From: a virus | Direction: 5' to 3' (one strand) | IMG/VR virus record: IMGVR_UViG_3300036781_000023 | Span: 1-22,490 of that record | Length of the DNA: 22,490 nt | Shown: positions 13,434 through 20,262 of the stretch, piece after piece | Layout: every line of letters begins with the position of its first letter | Position numbering within the stretch: the stretch's first letter is position 1 | Notes under the pieces: model-generated | Databases searched by the model: none | What the model saw: the letters and a program-made list of their open reading frames with translations, nothing else | Told to the model about the DNA's origin: nothing | Translations under genes and position numbers: made by a program

Positions 13434-14263
13434 CAGGCCACCGCCGGGCGCGGCTCGCCGAGCCACTCGCGGACCTTGCGGGGCAGCATGAACGCCTGCT
13501 TGAAGTCCCCGGCCTCCTCCGGGCCGATGACGCCGCCGCCGATGACGCCCGGGCCGCGCTGCGTCTCCCACACGTGCTGCAGCAGCACCTCCCCGGCCTG
13601 CTGCAGGTGATAAGGGATCACCCGGTAGCCCGCCGTGTAGGAGTAGTTCAGGTGGCCGCGCAGCGACTGGCCGCGGAACAGCTTCACGAGGCCGGTGTCG
13701 GGGTCCGGCGGGATCACGTCGGTCGCCACGTCCCAGGTGTGCGTGCCGTCCCAGCGGGCGAGCGTGTCGAGCGAGACCACCGGCAGCCGCCACAGGCGCA
13801 GCCTGCCCGGATGGTGATTCTCCTCGGCCGTTACGGTGAACTGCCTTGCGACGATGACCTCGTTCTTCTCGCGCTCGAGCACCTCGGTCATACCGGCCAG
13901 CCAGAAGCGCAGCTCGGCGTCCGCGGACGTGTCATCCTGGTCGATGCCGAGGAAGTTCTTCGCGTCAGCCAGGGACACGATCGATATCAGGTTCGCGTCA
14001 TCGGCGACCTCGAATACGTCGGCCCAGGCCGCGGCCGGGTTCTGCGCGATGAACCGGTAGACGTGCCGGCCCGGCATCGTCGGGACGAACAACGGCGGGG
14101 CGTACGAGCCCGTCAGCTGCGGCGGGTTGGCGACTGTCACGTCGACAGCGGTACCGTCTGGCTGGGTAATCGCCAGCGTCACCGTCTGCGCGTTCGCCGG
14201 GGCGCCCCCCGCGTCGGTGACCGCCAGCGGCGGCACCTGGTATGGCGCGCCGAGGTCGATCAC
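13433..14263 (-). CDS. Head-tail connector (adaptor) with N-terminal beta domain
   Basis: The 276-residue protein starts at a GTG that overlaps the preceding stop. Residues about 1-90 form a Thr/Val/Pro-rich beta-sandwich-like domain (L-A-I-T-Q-P-D-G-T and a GSYAPPL strand). From about residue 92 the helical HK97 gp6-like adaptor begins: V-S-L-A-D-A-K-N-F-L-G-I, then a D-x-E-L-R-F-W-L helix and a long middle region. VIPYHLQQAGEVLLQHVW and LPRKVREWL close the domain. Adaptor rings sit under the portal and bind the neck. The fused beta domain is longer than a bare gp6 and may decorate the neck. The stop TGA overlaps the next ATG. Confidence 0.85.
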   Translation of the reverse strand: MIDLGAPYQVPPLAVTDAGGAPANAQTVTLAITQPDGTAVDVTVANPPQLTGSYAPPLFVPTMPGRHVYRFIAQNPAAAWADVFEVADDANLISIVSLADAKNFLGIDQDDTSADAELRFWLAGMTEVLEREKNEVIVARQFTVTAEENHHPGRLRLWRLPVVSLDTLARWDGTHTWDVATDVIPPDPDTGLVKLFRGQSLRGHLNYSYTAGYRVIPYHLQQAGEVLLQHVWETQRGPGVIGGGVIGPEEAGDFKQAFMLPRKVREWLGEPRPAVA

Positions 14264-14478
14264 CTCTGCGCCTGCGCTGCGTGCTTCGCCGGGGCCTTCT
14301 TCGCGGGCTCAGGGTCGACGTCGAAGTCGACCTTCAGCGGGGCGAACAGGTGACCGTAGGACTTCAGCACCGGGTGGCCGGCGCGGGCCGTCATGCCCTG
14401 GCCGATGATCGTGCGGATGCCGTCCAGCGTGACCAGTGCGCCCTGGGTTGCGATGAACAGGCCGTCCTCTGCCGCCAT
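14260..14478 (-). CDS. Small neck-region hypothetical protein
   Basis: The 72-residue protein begins at an ATG with GGGAGGG four to five bases upstream. It has a short hydrophobic strand, then a compact segment (G-I-R-T-I-I-G-Q-G and G-H-P-V-L-K-S-Y-G), ending in a Lys/Ala/Pro-rich tail. Proteins of this size and pattern recur between capsid and head-tail connector genes in actinophages, but I know no established function. It follows the methyltransferase stop by eight bases and overlaps the connector start, so it belongs to the head-completion block. It may be a minor head or neck component. Confidence 0.75.
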   Translation of the reverse strand: MAAEDGLFIATQGALVTLDGIRTIIGQGMTARAGHPVLKSYGHLFAPLKVDFDVDPEPAKKAPAKHAAQAQR

Positions 14479-14489
14479 GCCGCCCTCCC

Positions 14490-14933
14490 TCAGATTTTGC
14501 GGAGCCGGAAATTCAGGTCGCCGTGCGGCGTGTCAAGCCACTGCCGCTCCAGCATGAAATGACGGCCGCGCGCGTACGCCGCGCCGTACCGCTGGTTCAG
14601 GTAAGTGCCGGGAATCCAGTAGTCGAACGAGCCCTCCGTCAGGAACCGCTTGTGCGTCGGGTCCCGGTAGGAGTCCTCGTTCTTCCAGTACGCCGTATGG
14701 ATGTACAGCACCCCGCCCGGCTGCAGGATGCGGTGACACTCGGCCACGAACTCCAGCGGGGAGCTGACGTGCTCATACACGTCGAACGCCTTGATTTCCT
14801 CAGCCTCGCCGTCCTTGAACGGCCACGGGAAGACGTCCAGGTCGTGGACGACGTCGACGCCGGGGATGTCCGCCGCGTCGAGGTTCACCCAGCCTGGCTC
14901 GGGCTGGCTTCCGCACCCCAGGTTCAGCCGCAC
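14490..14933 (-). CDS. SAM-dependent methyltransferase (class I, small)
   Basis: The protein is 147 residues from a GTG start that overlaps the end of the glycosyltransferase; GGAGGAG lies upstream. The N-terminus enters at once into motif I (L-N-L-G-C-G-S, residues 3-9) that binds S-adenosylmethionine, with a following acidic residue in the VNLD segment. FDVYEHVSSPLEF and RILQPGGVLYI are the usual post-I and motif III segments of type 11/UbiE-like methyltransferases. A short, aromatic-rich C-terminal part replaces the longer substrate domain. Overlap with the glycosyltransferase suggests one pathway, for example O-methylation of a sugar placed on a virion protein. That link is inferred. DNA methylation is unlikely, because no DPPY/NPPY-type motif is seen. 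Confidence 0.87.
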   Translation of the reverse strand: MRLNLGCGSQPEPGWVNLDAADIPGVDVVHDLDVFPWPFKDGEAEEIKAFDVYEHVSSPLEFVAECHRILQPGGVLYIHTAYWKNEDSYRDPTHKRFLTEGSFDYWIPGTYLNQRYGAAYARGRHFMLERQWLDTPHGDLNFRLRKI

Positions 14934-16066
14934 AGTCTCTCCTCCAGCGCCTCGAGGGCAGGCTTCCAGTGATCGGCCGTGACGCGGGCGGCGTCGTAGG
15001 CCAGCGCGTGCTCGCGGGCTTTCGTCGCCTTCGCGTGGTAGGCCGGCCCGCGCTCATACGCGCGCTCGTACACCTTCGCCACGTCGGCGATCCGCGGGGT
15101 CCGCCACCATGCGGCGTGCAGCCGCGACCACTCCGGCTCGCCCTGCACCTTCCAGCCGCAGCCGACCTCGGACATCGCCGAGCCGTCGGTCACGACGGAC
15201 GGGACGCCGCACGCCTGCGCTTCCATCACCGGGATGCCGAACCCTTCGGCCTTGGAGCAGCCGCTGTACAGGTCCCATGCGGCCGTGGCCGCGGCCAGCT
15301 GCGCCGGGGTCAGCGTGCCGGCTGTCATCGCATACTCGTCCGTCCACGCGACTGCGCCGCTGATGCCGAGGTCGCGGGCGATGCCCTTCAGGTTGATGCC
15401 GCGGTCGTCATTGGCGATCGTGTGCGCGTACAGCAGCGCGTCCGGGTGCCTGCGGTGCAGCTTCGCGAACGCCGCCAGCTGGACCGTCCACGCCTTCCGG
15501 TCGGCCTTGGACGCGTTGGCCGCGTTCATGCCGATCACGAACCGGTCACCGAATGCTTCCGGGCGCTGTCTCTGCGGCCGGAACACCGACGCATCAACGC
15601 CGTGCGGCACGTACAGCGCGTTATGCCCCGACTTGACCAGCATCCGGGCGCCATGCCGCGACATCGCGATGGGTATGCCGCTCGTCGCCTTCAGTGCCAC
15701 GTGGTCGCGCAGGCTCAGCCCGCGCGCCTGGAGGCCGTCCCCGTCGTCAGTGTCGACCGGGAGCCAGTGCGCCAGCGGCAGGCCTTGCAGCGGCTCGGCG
15801 TCCAGCGCCCACACGTCCATCAGCGTGATGACGATGTCGGCGCCGAAGTGCTTCGCATGCTGCGGCAGCACGTCGCTGCCGTACGGGTGACGGCCGGACG
15901 GGTAGACGGTGAAGCCGTGCCACTCGCCGGGAGCGCCCTGCTGGCCGAAGAACGCGCTGATGGCGATCTCATGGCCGAGGGCCGCAAGGAGGGGAACGAA
16001 CAGCGCCGTCTGCTGGCCGTAGCCGGTGCCGACAGCCGGCGAGTTGGAATGCCAGAGGATTTTCAC
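14924..16066 (-). CDS. Glycosyltransferase, GT4-like (GT-B fold)
   Basis: A 380-residue enzyme starts at a GTG preceded by CGGAGA. The N-terminal Rossmann half opens with M-K-I-L-W-H-S-N and a glycine-rich loop (GTGYGQQ, residues 13-19) that would bind the acceptor. The C-terminal half carries the GT4 signature E-G-F-G-I-P-V-M-E (E274 to E282, the E-x7-E motif), which holds the nucleotide-sugar donor with retention of anomeric configuration. There is no signal peptide or membrane anchor, so it should act in the cytoplasm. It lies directly after the capsid gene and overlaps the methyltransferase. The likely substrate is a virion protein such as capsid or tail; capsid glycosylation by neighbouring glycosyltransferases is known in some mycobacteriophages. 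DNA or host-envelope modification is an alternative. Donor and acceptor cannot be read from the sequence. Confidence 0.88.
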   Translation of the reverse strand: MKILWHSNSPAVGTGYGQQTALFVPLLAALGHEIAISAFFGQQGAPGEWHGFTVYPSGRHPYGSDVLPQHAKHFGADIVITLMDVWALDAEPLQGLPLAHWLPVDTDDGDGLQARGLSLRDHVALKATSGIPIAMSRHGARMLVKSGHNALYVPHGVDASVFRPQRQRPEAFGDRFVIGMNAANASKADRKAWTVQLAAFAKLHRRHPDALLYAHTIANDDRGINLKGIARDLGISGAVAWTDEYAMTAGTLTPAQLAAATAAWDLYSGCSKAEGFGIPVMEAQACGVPSVVTDGSAMSEVGCGWKVQGEPEWSRLHAAWWRTPRIADVAKVYERAYERGPAYHAKATKAREHALAYDAARVTADHWKPALEALEERLCG

Positions 16067-16083
16067 GGGATCTCCGGATAGGT

Positions 16084-16119
16084 CCCGGCCGGGGAAGCGG
16101 GGCAGCTCCCCCGGCCGGG
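16084..16119 (-). terminator. GC-rich stem-loop after the capsid gene
   Basis: A perfect 11-base inverted repeat (arms 16084-16094 and 16109-16119, loop 14 bases) starts eight bases beyond the capsid stop codon. In minus-strand RNA it folds into a very stable hairpin. There is no run of U after it, so it is not a textbook intrinsic terminator. It may cause partial termination, or protect the 3' end of a processed capsid mRNA, so that capsid is made in excess over the downstream glycosyltransferase and methyltransferase. Confidence 0.6.
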
Positions 16120-16126
16120 CACTCGG

Positions 16127-17635
16127 TTAGCGGACCTGCAGGTAGCGGAACGCGTTCGGCACCAGCACCTGGGAGGAGTTCCTCCACATGGCGTAGATGC
16201 CGCGCTTGCCCATCGGGAGGCCCGTGGAGGTGTCGAAGATGTGCGGGACCAGCTCGATGCTCATCCCGATCCGGTCGACGATCAGGAACTTGCTGAAGTC
16301 GCCCAGGACCAGCAGCACGCTGGAAGAGGCGAGCGTGCCGACCATGTTGCTGTTCTGGTAAGCGCTGTAGCCGAGCAGCTCCCCGGGCATGCCCTGCGAC
16401 GGGCGCGACCACGGGTCACCGGCGGACGAGGCCAGCTGCGTGAACGTCGACCGGATCGCGTTATATCCGGGCTTGCTCGACAGCATGACCGCCTCATCGA
16501 TAAACCGGGGCGGAAGCGCGTTCTCCAGCGCGTACACATCGTTTGGGATGACCGAAGCCGTCCCGGCGGTCGTCACCTGCTGCGCGGTGCCGCTGATGCC
16601 GGTGATGATCCCCTGCGGGATGTCACCGGTTCCGGCGCCGGTCAGGAACGAGGTCGCCTCTTCCACATCCTTTGCATCGGCGAGCATGACGGCGACCTCG
16701 GCCATCAGGCCATTCCAGTCCTGTTCGGTCTCGATCGAGAACTGGACGAGCGCCTGGACCTTGGTCGGCGCGACGCCTGGCTGTGCCAGGGTCGGCGTGT
16801 TGTCGGAGGCGACCTGCAGCTCGTTCCCGCGGGACACCGTCACGCCCGCGCTGGTCACGCCGAGCCATTCCTTGCCGACGATCTGCTCGCCGCGCGAGAT
16901 GGTCCGCAGCGCGTTGATCGCGCCGTTGGACGTCAGGATCACGGTCGGATCCAGCTGGAACGGCACCGGGTACGATCCGGGCTGGAACGACGCCGGGGTT
17001 CCCATCTCCAGCGCTGCCCGCTCGCTCTGTGACAGGCCCGCCATCGACTGCCGCGCAAACATCTTGGAGAATGCCCGCTGATACTCCGGAGATCCGGTCA
17101 GCAGCATGTTCCGTGCCAGCGTGTCCGGATCGTCGATTACGGTGAACAGCTTCTCCAGACGCTCCCTAATCTTGGCGTCACCGTCCTTGGCGCCCGGGAA
17201 CGTCGCCTCCTCGATTGCCCACTTGGCCCGCTCGCGGTACACGCGGCCGAGGTCGTCGATGGAGCGGACCTCACTGCGGGCCGAGGCCACGTCGTACAGG
17301 TTGTCCGGGCGGCCCCGGTTCAGCGCCGGGGCGCGGACGTAGCCGGTGAACGCGCCGCGCGAGCTCTCCGGCCGGGCGTCAGGGCCCTGGTCGGCGCCCG
17401 GGACAGCCGCGTCCGGGTTCTGCGCCACGATCGTACGCAGGTACGCGGCCCGCGAGTTGCTGTCGCGGATCGCAGTCGTGTGGTCGGCCATCTCGCTGGT
17501 CAGGTCGTCCCACTCGGTGCGCGCGTCGTCAGGCAGCGCCGCACCCTGGAACTGGGTGTCGATCTCGGCCATGCGGGTCCGGATCTGCTCCTGGCGTGCC
17601 GCCCGCTCTTCCACCGTCATCTGACGGTCAGTCAT
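16127..17635 (-). CDS. Major capsid protein from internal start (nested)
   Basis: Within the protease-capsid frame an in-frame ATG at 17635 is preceded by AAGGAG (17644-17649) with eight bases between. This is a better signal than many true starts in this window, and it falls exactly at the end of the disordered linker. Translation from it gives a 502-residue protein: an N-terminal charged coiled coil of about 75 residues (T-V-E-E-R-A-A-R-Q-E-Q-I and onward), which acts as a delta or scaffolding domain in HK97-type capsids, then the HK97-fold shell domain. This would supply the several hundred capsid copies, with the long fusion as a minor product carrying protease, much as lambda C and Nu3 share one frame. 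The nested start is seen in the sequence; its use is inferred. Confidence 0.7.
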   Translation of the reverse strand: MTDRQMTVEERAARQEQIRTRMAEIDTQFQGAALPDDARTEWDDLTSEMADHTTAIRDSNSRAAYLRTIVAQNPDAAVPGADQGPDARPESSRGAFTGYVRAPALNRGRPDNLYDVASARSEVRSIDDLGRVYRERAKWAIEEATFPGAKDGDAKIRERLEKLFTVIDDPDTLARNMLLTGSPEYQRAFSKMFARQSMAGLSQSERAALEMGTPASFQPGSYPVPFQLDPTVILTSNGAINALRTISRGEQIVGKEWLGVTSAGVTVSRGNELQVASDNTPTLAQPGVAPTKVQALVQFSIETEQDWNGLMAEVAVMLADAKDVEEATSFLTGAGTGDIPQGIITGISGTAQQVTTAGTASVIPNDVYALENALPPRFIDEAVMLSSKPGYNAIRSTFTQLASSAGDPWSRPSQGMPGELLGYSAYQNSNMVGTLASSSVLLVLGDFSKFLIVDRIGMSIELVPHIFDTSTGLPMGKRGIYAMWRNSSQVLVPNAFRYLQVR

Positions 17636-18508
17636 GGCAGTGTCTCCTTGCTTGCCGTTTTCATCGGATACCGGGTGCTTCGCGGGCGGCCCGGGCTGGA
17701 CGGGCGCGGCCGGACTCCCGGTGCGCTGTCCTTCCCCGCCATCGGCGGGGTGGTCTTCATGTGATTCGGACTCATCGCCGGCAGGCGCGGGCGGGTCCGC
17801 CCGGTCCTCCTGCTCGACGGTCCTCGCCTTCGCGCCCTGGTCGACGTGGATCGTGACCGTCGTGCGCTCCGGCGGCGCCTCCTGCGGCTCCTCCTGCTCC
17901 ATCAGCAGCTCCCTGTTGCGGACGCCGACGATCGCCGCGTCCTCGTAGGCCGGGATCGGCGTCGGGCCGTACTCGATGAGCGCGATTTCCTTGCGCATCA
18001 CCAGCGCCCGCTGGCCGTTCCGGCTCGGGCGGTACGGGCCGCGCTCCGGGTCGCTCTGCAGGAATATCCCCGTGAACGACTGGCCCGTGATGTCGCCGTT
18101 GCGGATGCTCTCGAGCACGTCATCGGCCAGCGGCGTCTTGTTGTACCGGGTCACCGTCAGCAGGCCGCGGCCATCCGGCCGCGGCGGCTCGGCAGGCGTC
18201 CCGATCGGCACTGATCCGCGGTCGCTCGGCGTGCCGCTGATCGTCCGGCCGTGGTTGTAGAACACCTTGATCTGACGGCCGGACGCCAGCGACGCATTGA
18301 ACGCCGTCGGGGCGATCTCCTCGTCGTAGTCGCCATCAGAGTCGACGATCGGGACCTGCGTCCTGAACGCCGCCGCGTACGCCGTCACCGTCCGGCCGTC
18401 GCCGCCCTTCGCCCGTGACAGGATCTCCATGTCGTTCAGCGCCATGACGCGCGTCACCAGCAGCGACGAATCGCCCTCCAGCGCGCGGCGCACCCGCCTG
18501 TCAGCCAT
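16127..18508 (-). CDS. Fused prohead protease-major capsid protein
   Basis: A single 793-residue frame joins two proteins that are separate genes in most phages. The start at 18508 has GGAGG five bases upstream and overlaps the portal stop. Residues about 25-215 are an HK97 prohead protease (peptidase U35/S78): the likely catalytic His is H86 in VFYNHG and the likely Ser is S144 in TGQSFTG. A Pro/Glu/Asp/Gln-rich linker of about 75 residues follows. From residue 292 comes the capsid half. It has a coiled-coil, charged delta-domain-like segment (about 295-365), then the HK97-fold capsid protein with a strand/turn series ending in FRYLQVR. An internal ATG with its own ribosome binding site could also give free capsid protein. 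In this family the protease trims the scaffold-like delta domain after assembly; a fusion would put protease into every shell unless translation is mixed. Confidence 0.9.
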   Translation of the reverse strand: MADRRVRRALEGDSSLLVTRVMALNDMEILSRAKGGDGRTVTAYAAAFRTQVPIVDSDGDYDEEIAPTAFNASLASGRQIKVFYNHGRTISGTPSDRGSVPIGTPAEPPRPDGRGLLTVTRYNKTPLADDVLESIRNGDITGQSFTGIFLQSDPERGPYRPSRNGQRALVMRKEIALIEYGPTPIPAYEDAAIVGVRNRELLMEQEEPQEAPPERTTVTIHVDQGAKARTVEQEDRADPPAPAGDESESHEDHPADGGEGQRTGSPAAPVQPGPPAKHPVSDENGKQGDTAMTDRQMTVEERAARQEQIRTRMAEIDTQFQGAALPDDARTEWDDLTSEMADHTTAIRDSNSRAAYLRTIVAQNPDAAVPGADQGPDARPESSRGAFTGYVRAPALNRGRPDNLYDVASARSEVRSIDDLGRVYRERAKWAIEEATFPGAKDGDAKIRERLEKLFTVIDDPDTLARNMLLTGSPEYQRAFSKMFARQSMAGLSQSERAALEMGTPASFQPGSYPVPFQLDPTVILTSNGAINALRTISRGEQIVGKEWLGVTSAGVTVSRGNELQVASDNTPTLAQPGVAPTKVQALVQFSIETEQDWNGLMAEVAVMLADAKDVEEATSFLTGAGTGDIPQGIITGISGTAQQVTTAGTASVIPNDVYALENALPPRFIDEAVMLSSKPGYNAIRSTFTQLASSAGDPWSRPSQGMPGELLGYSAYQNSNMVGTLASSSVLLVLGDFSKFLIVDRIGMSIELVPHIFDTSTGLPMGKRGIYAMWRNSSQVLVPNAFRYLQVR
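17633..17649 (-). promoter_or_regulatory. Internal ribosome binding site for capsid protein
   Basis: On the minus strand AAGGAG is followed eight bases later by ATG, inside the protease-capsid reading frame and at the protease-linker/capsid junction. Complementarity to the 3' end of 16S rRNA is strong, whereas the upstream start of the long product has only GGAGG. This is the sequence evidence for independent capsid translation. Confidence 0.65.
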
Positions 18509-19886
18509 CGTCGCCTCCGTCGCTGCCGTCATTGATGTCGTCGCCGCTGTCCGCGCCCGGCAGGACCGGCGCGTCCGGCGCCGGGGCGCTGCCCGGCGGC
18601 TGCAGCTGCACGCTCGTCAGGCCGCTGTGCTCGAGCAGGCCCCAGTCGTTGTTCTGCACGGCCTTGACCGCCGACTCGGGCGTGAAGCCGTCCTTGATCA
18701 GGCCGCCGATCGTGGTCGCCTCCTGCGCCTGGATCGTGGCGATGTCGCCCTCGTCCTGGCGCATGAACGGCACCCGCGTGTCCGGCCACAGGCTCGCGCC
18801 CGGCGGCACCTCCACCACGGACTCCAGCGCCGATGCCGCGGCCCGCCACAGGTGCCAGATCGTGCCGTCCGAGAACCGGCGCCGCGCCGTGTTGAAGTTC
18901 CCCGCGTTCAGGGAGCTGCCTTGCAGCCCCTCGCTGAACCCGACCCATGACGGCGGCACGCCCGCCGCGGCGGCAAGCCGCGATTCGGCCTTGCCCTGGA
19001 TCGCCGCGTACTCCATGTCGCGGAAGTTCATGCCGACCGTCACCGGGTCGGCGCCGCCGCCGAGGTAGAGCGTCTTCCAGGCGTTCATCGCGCCCTTGTG
19101 CTCGTCCTCCATCAGTTCCTTGAAGGCTTTCACCTTCGTGATGTCGAGGGCGGCGTCAAATTTGATCGCCAGGTTCGGCGTCGCGGCATTCGCATAGAAC
19201 CGCGTCTTGTGCTCGGTGGCGAGCGTGTCGCCCTCCAGCTCCCGGATGACCGGCGTCACCCACGACTGGCCGAGGAAGTGGTAGTAGGGGTCCGGGATCG
19301 GCGCATAATGCGCGACCTGCTCCGGGAAGTAGATCTTCTGGTCGCCGCTGGGCGGGGTGTACAAGTAGGCCGCGACCGTGCAGTCCGGCGCGTCGGCCGG
19401 CGACTCGGCGTCCGTCTCGGAGCCGAGGATGATCGTTACGAACTCCGGCCGCAGCCGCGACAGCGTGTCCGGCCGCGTCCGGATGATGTAGCTGTTCCCC
19501 GCGAGGCTGTTGTCGACCTCCATCACCGACAGCAGCCGCGCCGTGGACCCGTTCGCCCACGGCCGCTCGAGAACCTTCAGGTCCTGCGTGCCGAACAGGT
19601 CACCCGGGACGCTGCCCGTCATCCGCGTGAACTGGAAGGCCACCTGCGAGAACACCTGCAGCCTGGCCAGGATCAGCGCGAAGATCGGCCCGCTGGCCTT
19701 GTACGCGCCGACGGCCGACAGCGCCACCCGCTCGCGGTCGACGGAGCCCAGCGTCGTCTGGACAATCGGATACGCGAGGCCGCCGAAGTTGAAGAAGTTC
19801 GCGTAGTCGTCCATCGACAGCGAACTCCCGGACCGCCGCGCCAGCGCCGCCGACGTCCTGGCGCTAACCCGCTCGGACAGGCCCAC
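18501..19886 (-). CDS. Portal protein (HK97-type)
   Basis: The 461-residue portal forms the twelve-fold ring at the capsid vertex through which DNA enters and leaves and to which terminase and the neck attach. The GTG start at 19886 is preceded by AAGGAG at proper spacing. Family features include the LAGNSYII strand in the clip/wing region, AHYAPIPDP followed by GQSWVTPVIRE, and the ATEHK...FYANAATPNLAIKF segment. The stem and crown region contains the GVPPSWVG and EGLQGSSLNAGNF motifs that close the portal core. The last 40 residues are Pro-, Asp- and Gly-rich and probably disordered. The gene overlaps the protease-capsid gene by eight bases. Length and order are standard. Confidence 0.93.
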   Translation of the reverse strand: MGLSERVSARTSAALARRSGSSLSMDDYANFFNFGGLAYPIVQTTLGSVDRERVALSAVGAYKASGPIFALILARLQVFSQVAFQFTRMTGSVPGDLFGTQDLKVLERPWANGSTARLLSVMEVDNSLAGNSYIIRTRPDTLSRLRPEFVTIILGSETDAESPADAPDCTVAAYLYTPPSGDQKIYFPEQVAHYAPIPDPYYHFLGQSWVTPVIRELEGDTLATEHKTRFYANAATPNLAIKFDAALDITKVKAFKELMEDEHKGAMNAWKTLYLGGGADPVTVGMNFRDMEYAAIQGKAESRLAAAAGVPPSWVGFSEGLQGSSLNAGNFNTARRRFSDGTIWHLWRAAASALESVVEVPPGASLWPDTRVPFMRQDEGDIATIQAQEATTIGGLIKDGFTPESAVKAVQNNDWGLLEHSGLTSVQLQPPGSAPAPDAPVLPGADSGDDINDGSDGGDDG

Positions 19887-20094
19887 TGGTCTCCTTGCGC
19901 GCCTGCTGCCAGCCCTCGGCAGCCGCGAACGCGCACCAGGCAGCCGCGAACCACAGCACGCGGACGATCTTGAATGCCAGCCAGCCGAGGCCGAACAGCA
20001 GGGATCCGATGAGCGTCAGCAGCAAGCGGACGGGATTCGCCTCGCGGGCCCGCGCCGTGATCCGGTCGACCGGGACCGTGTCCAGTACCGTCAC
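19864..20094 (-). CDS. Small membrane protein upstream of portal
   Basis: The 76-residue protein starts at a GTG whose last bases form the stop of the preceding small gene. After a charged 20-residue N-terminus, a long hydrophobic stretch (about residues 22-60) contains leucine-, phenylalanine- and tryptophan-rich segments broken by a Lys/Arg pair, consistent with one or two membrane-spanning helices. The tail is charged. Its stop lies inside the start of the portal gene (23-base overlap), and the portal ribosome binding site is embedded in its coding sequence, so translation is probably coupled. A membrane protein within the packaging block is not a structural necessity. Superinfection exclusion, assembly at the membrane and an accessory lysis role are all possible, but nothing in the sequence decides between them. 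Confidence 0.7.
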   Translation of the reverse strand: MTVLDTVPVDRITARAREANPVRLLLTLIGSLLFGLGWLAFKIVRVLWFAAAWCAFAAAEGWQQARKETSGPVRAG

Positions 20095-20249
20095 GATCCG
20101 CTCCCTTCCGGGGAGGGAAGCTTCACCGGGCCGGCAGGCCAGTGGACGATCGGAAGCGGCGGCCGGTCATCGCCCTTGCTCACCAGCTTGACCGCGGCCG
20201 GGTAGCTGCCCGGCTGCCAGTCCCCCGGCGTGCCCTCAGCGAGCGCCAT
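20091..20249 (-). CDS. Small hypothetical protein between terminase and portal
   Basis: A 52-residue frame starts at the ATG at 20249, with GGAGGG six bases upstream. A second ATG at 20253-20255 touches the ribosome binding site and is less likely. The protein is rich in Pro, Gly, Ser and Lys, has no membrane segment and no family that I recognise; it reads like a short linear peptide. It overlaps the next gene by GTGA and follows terL by 13 bases, so it fits the translationally coupled operon pattern. Small proteins at this position are common in actinophages. Existence as a gene is supported by the ribosome binding site and spacing only; the function is unknown. Confidence 0.6.
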   Translation of the reverse strand: MALAEGTPGDWQPGSYPAAVKLVSKGDDRPPLPIVHWPAGPVKLPSPEGSGS

Positions 20250-20262
20250 CGTCATCCCTCCC

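Noticed and set aside
13434-13793. Extension of the tail terminator frame upstream
   Set aside because: It is Arg/Pro-rich and lies out of frame inside the connector gene; the ATG overlapping the connector stop is the natural start.
14490-16066. Glycosyltransferase-methyltransferase pair as a DNA-modification or anti-restriction system
   Set aside because: The methyltransferase lacks DNA methyltransferase motifs and no base hydroxymethylation gene is present; virion modification fits the location better.
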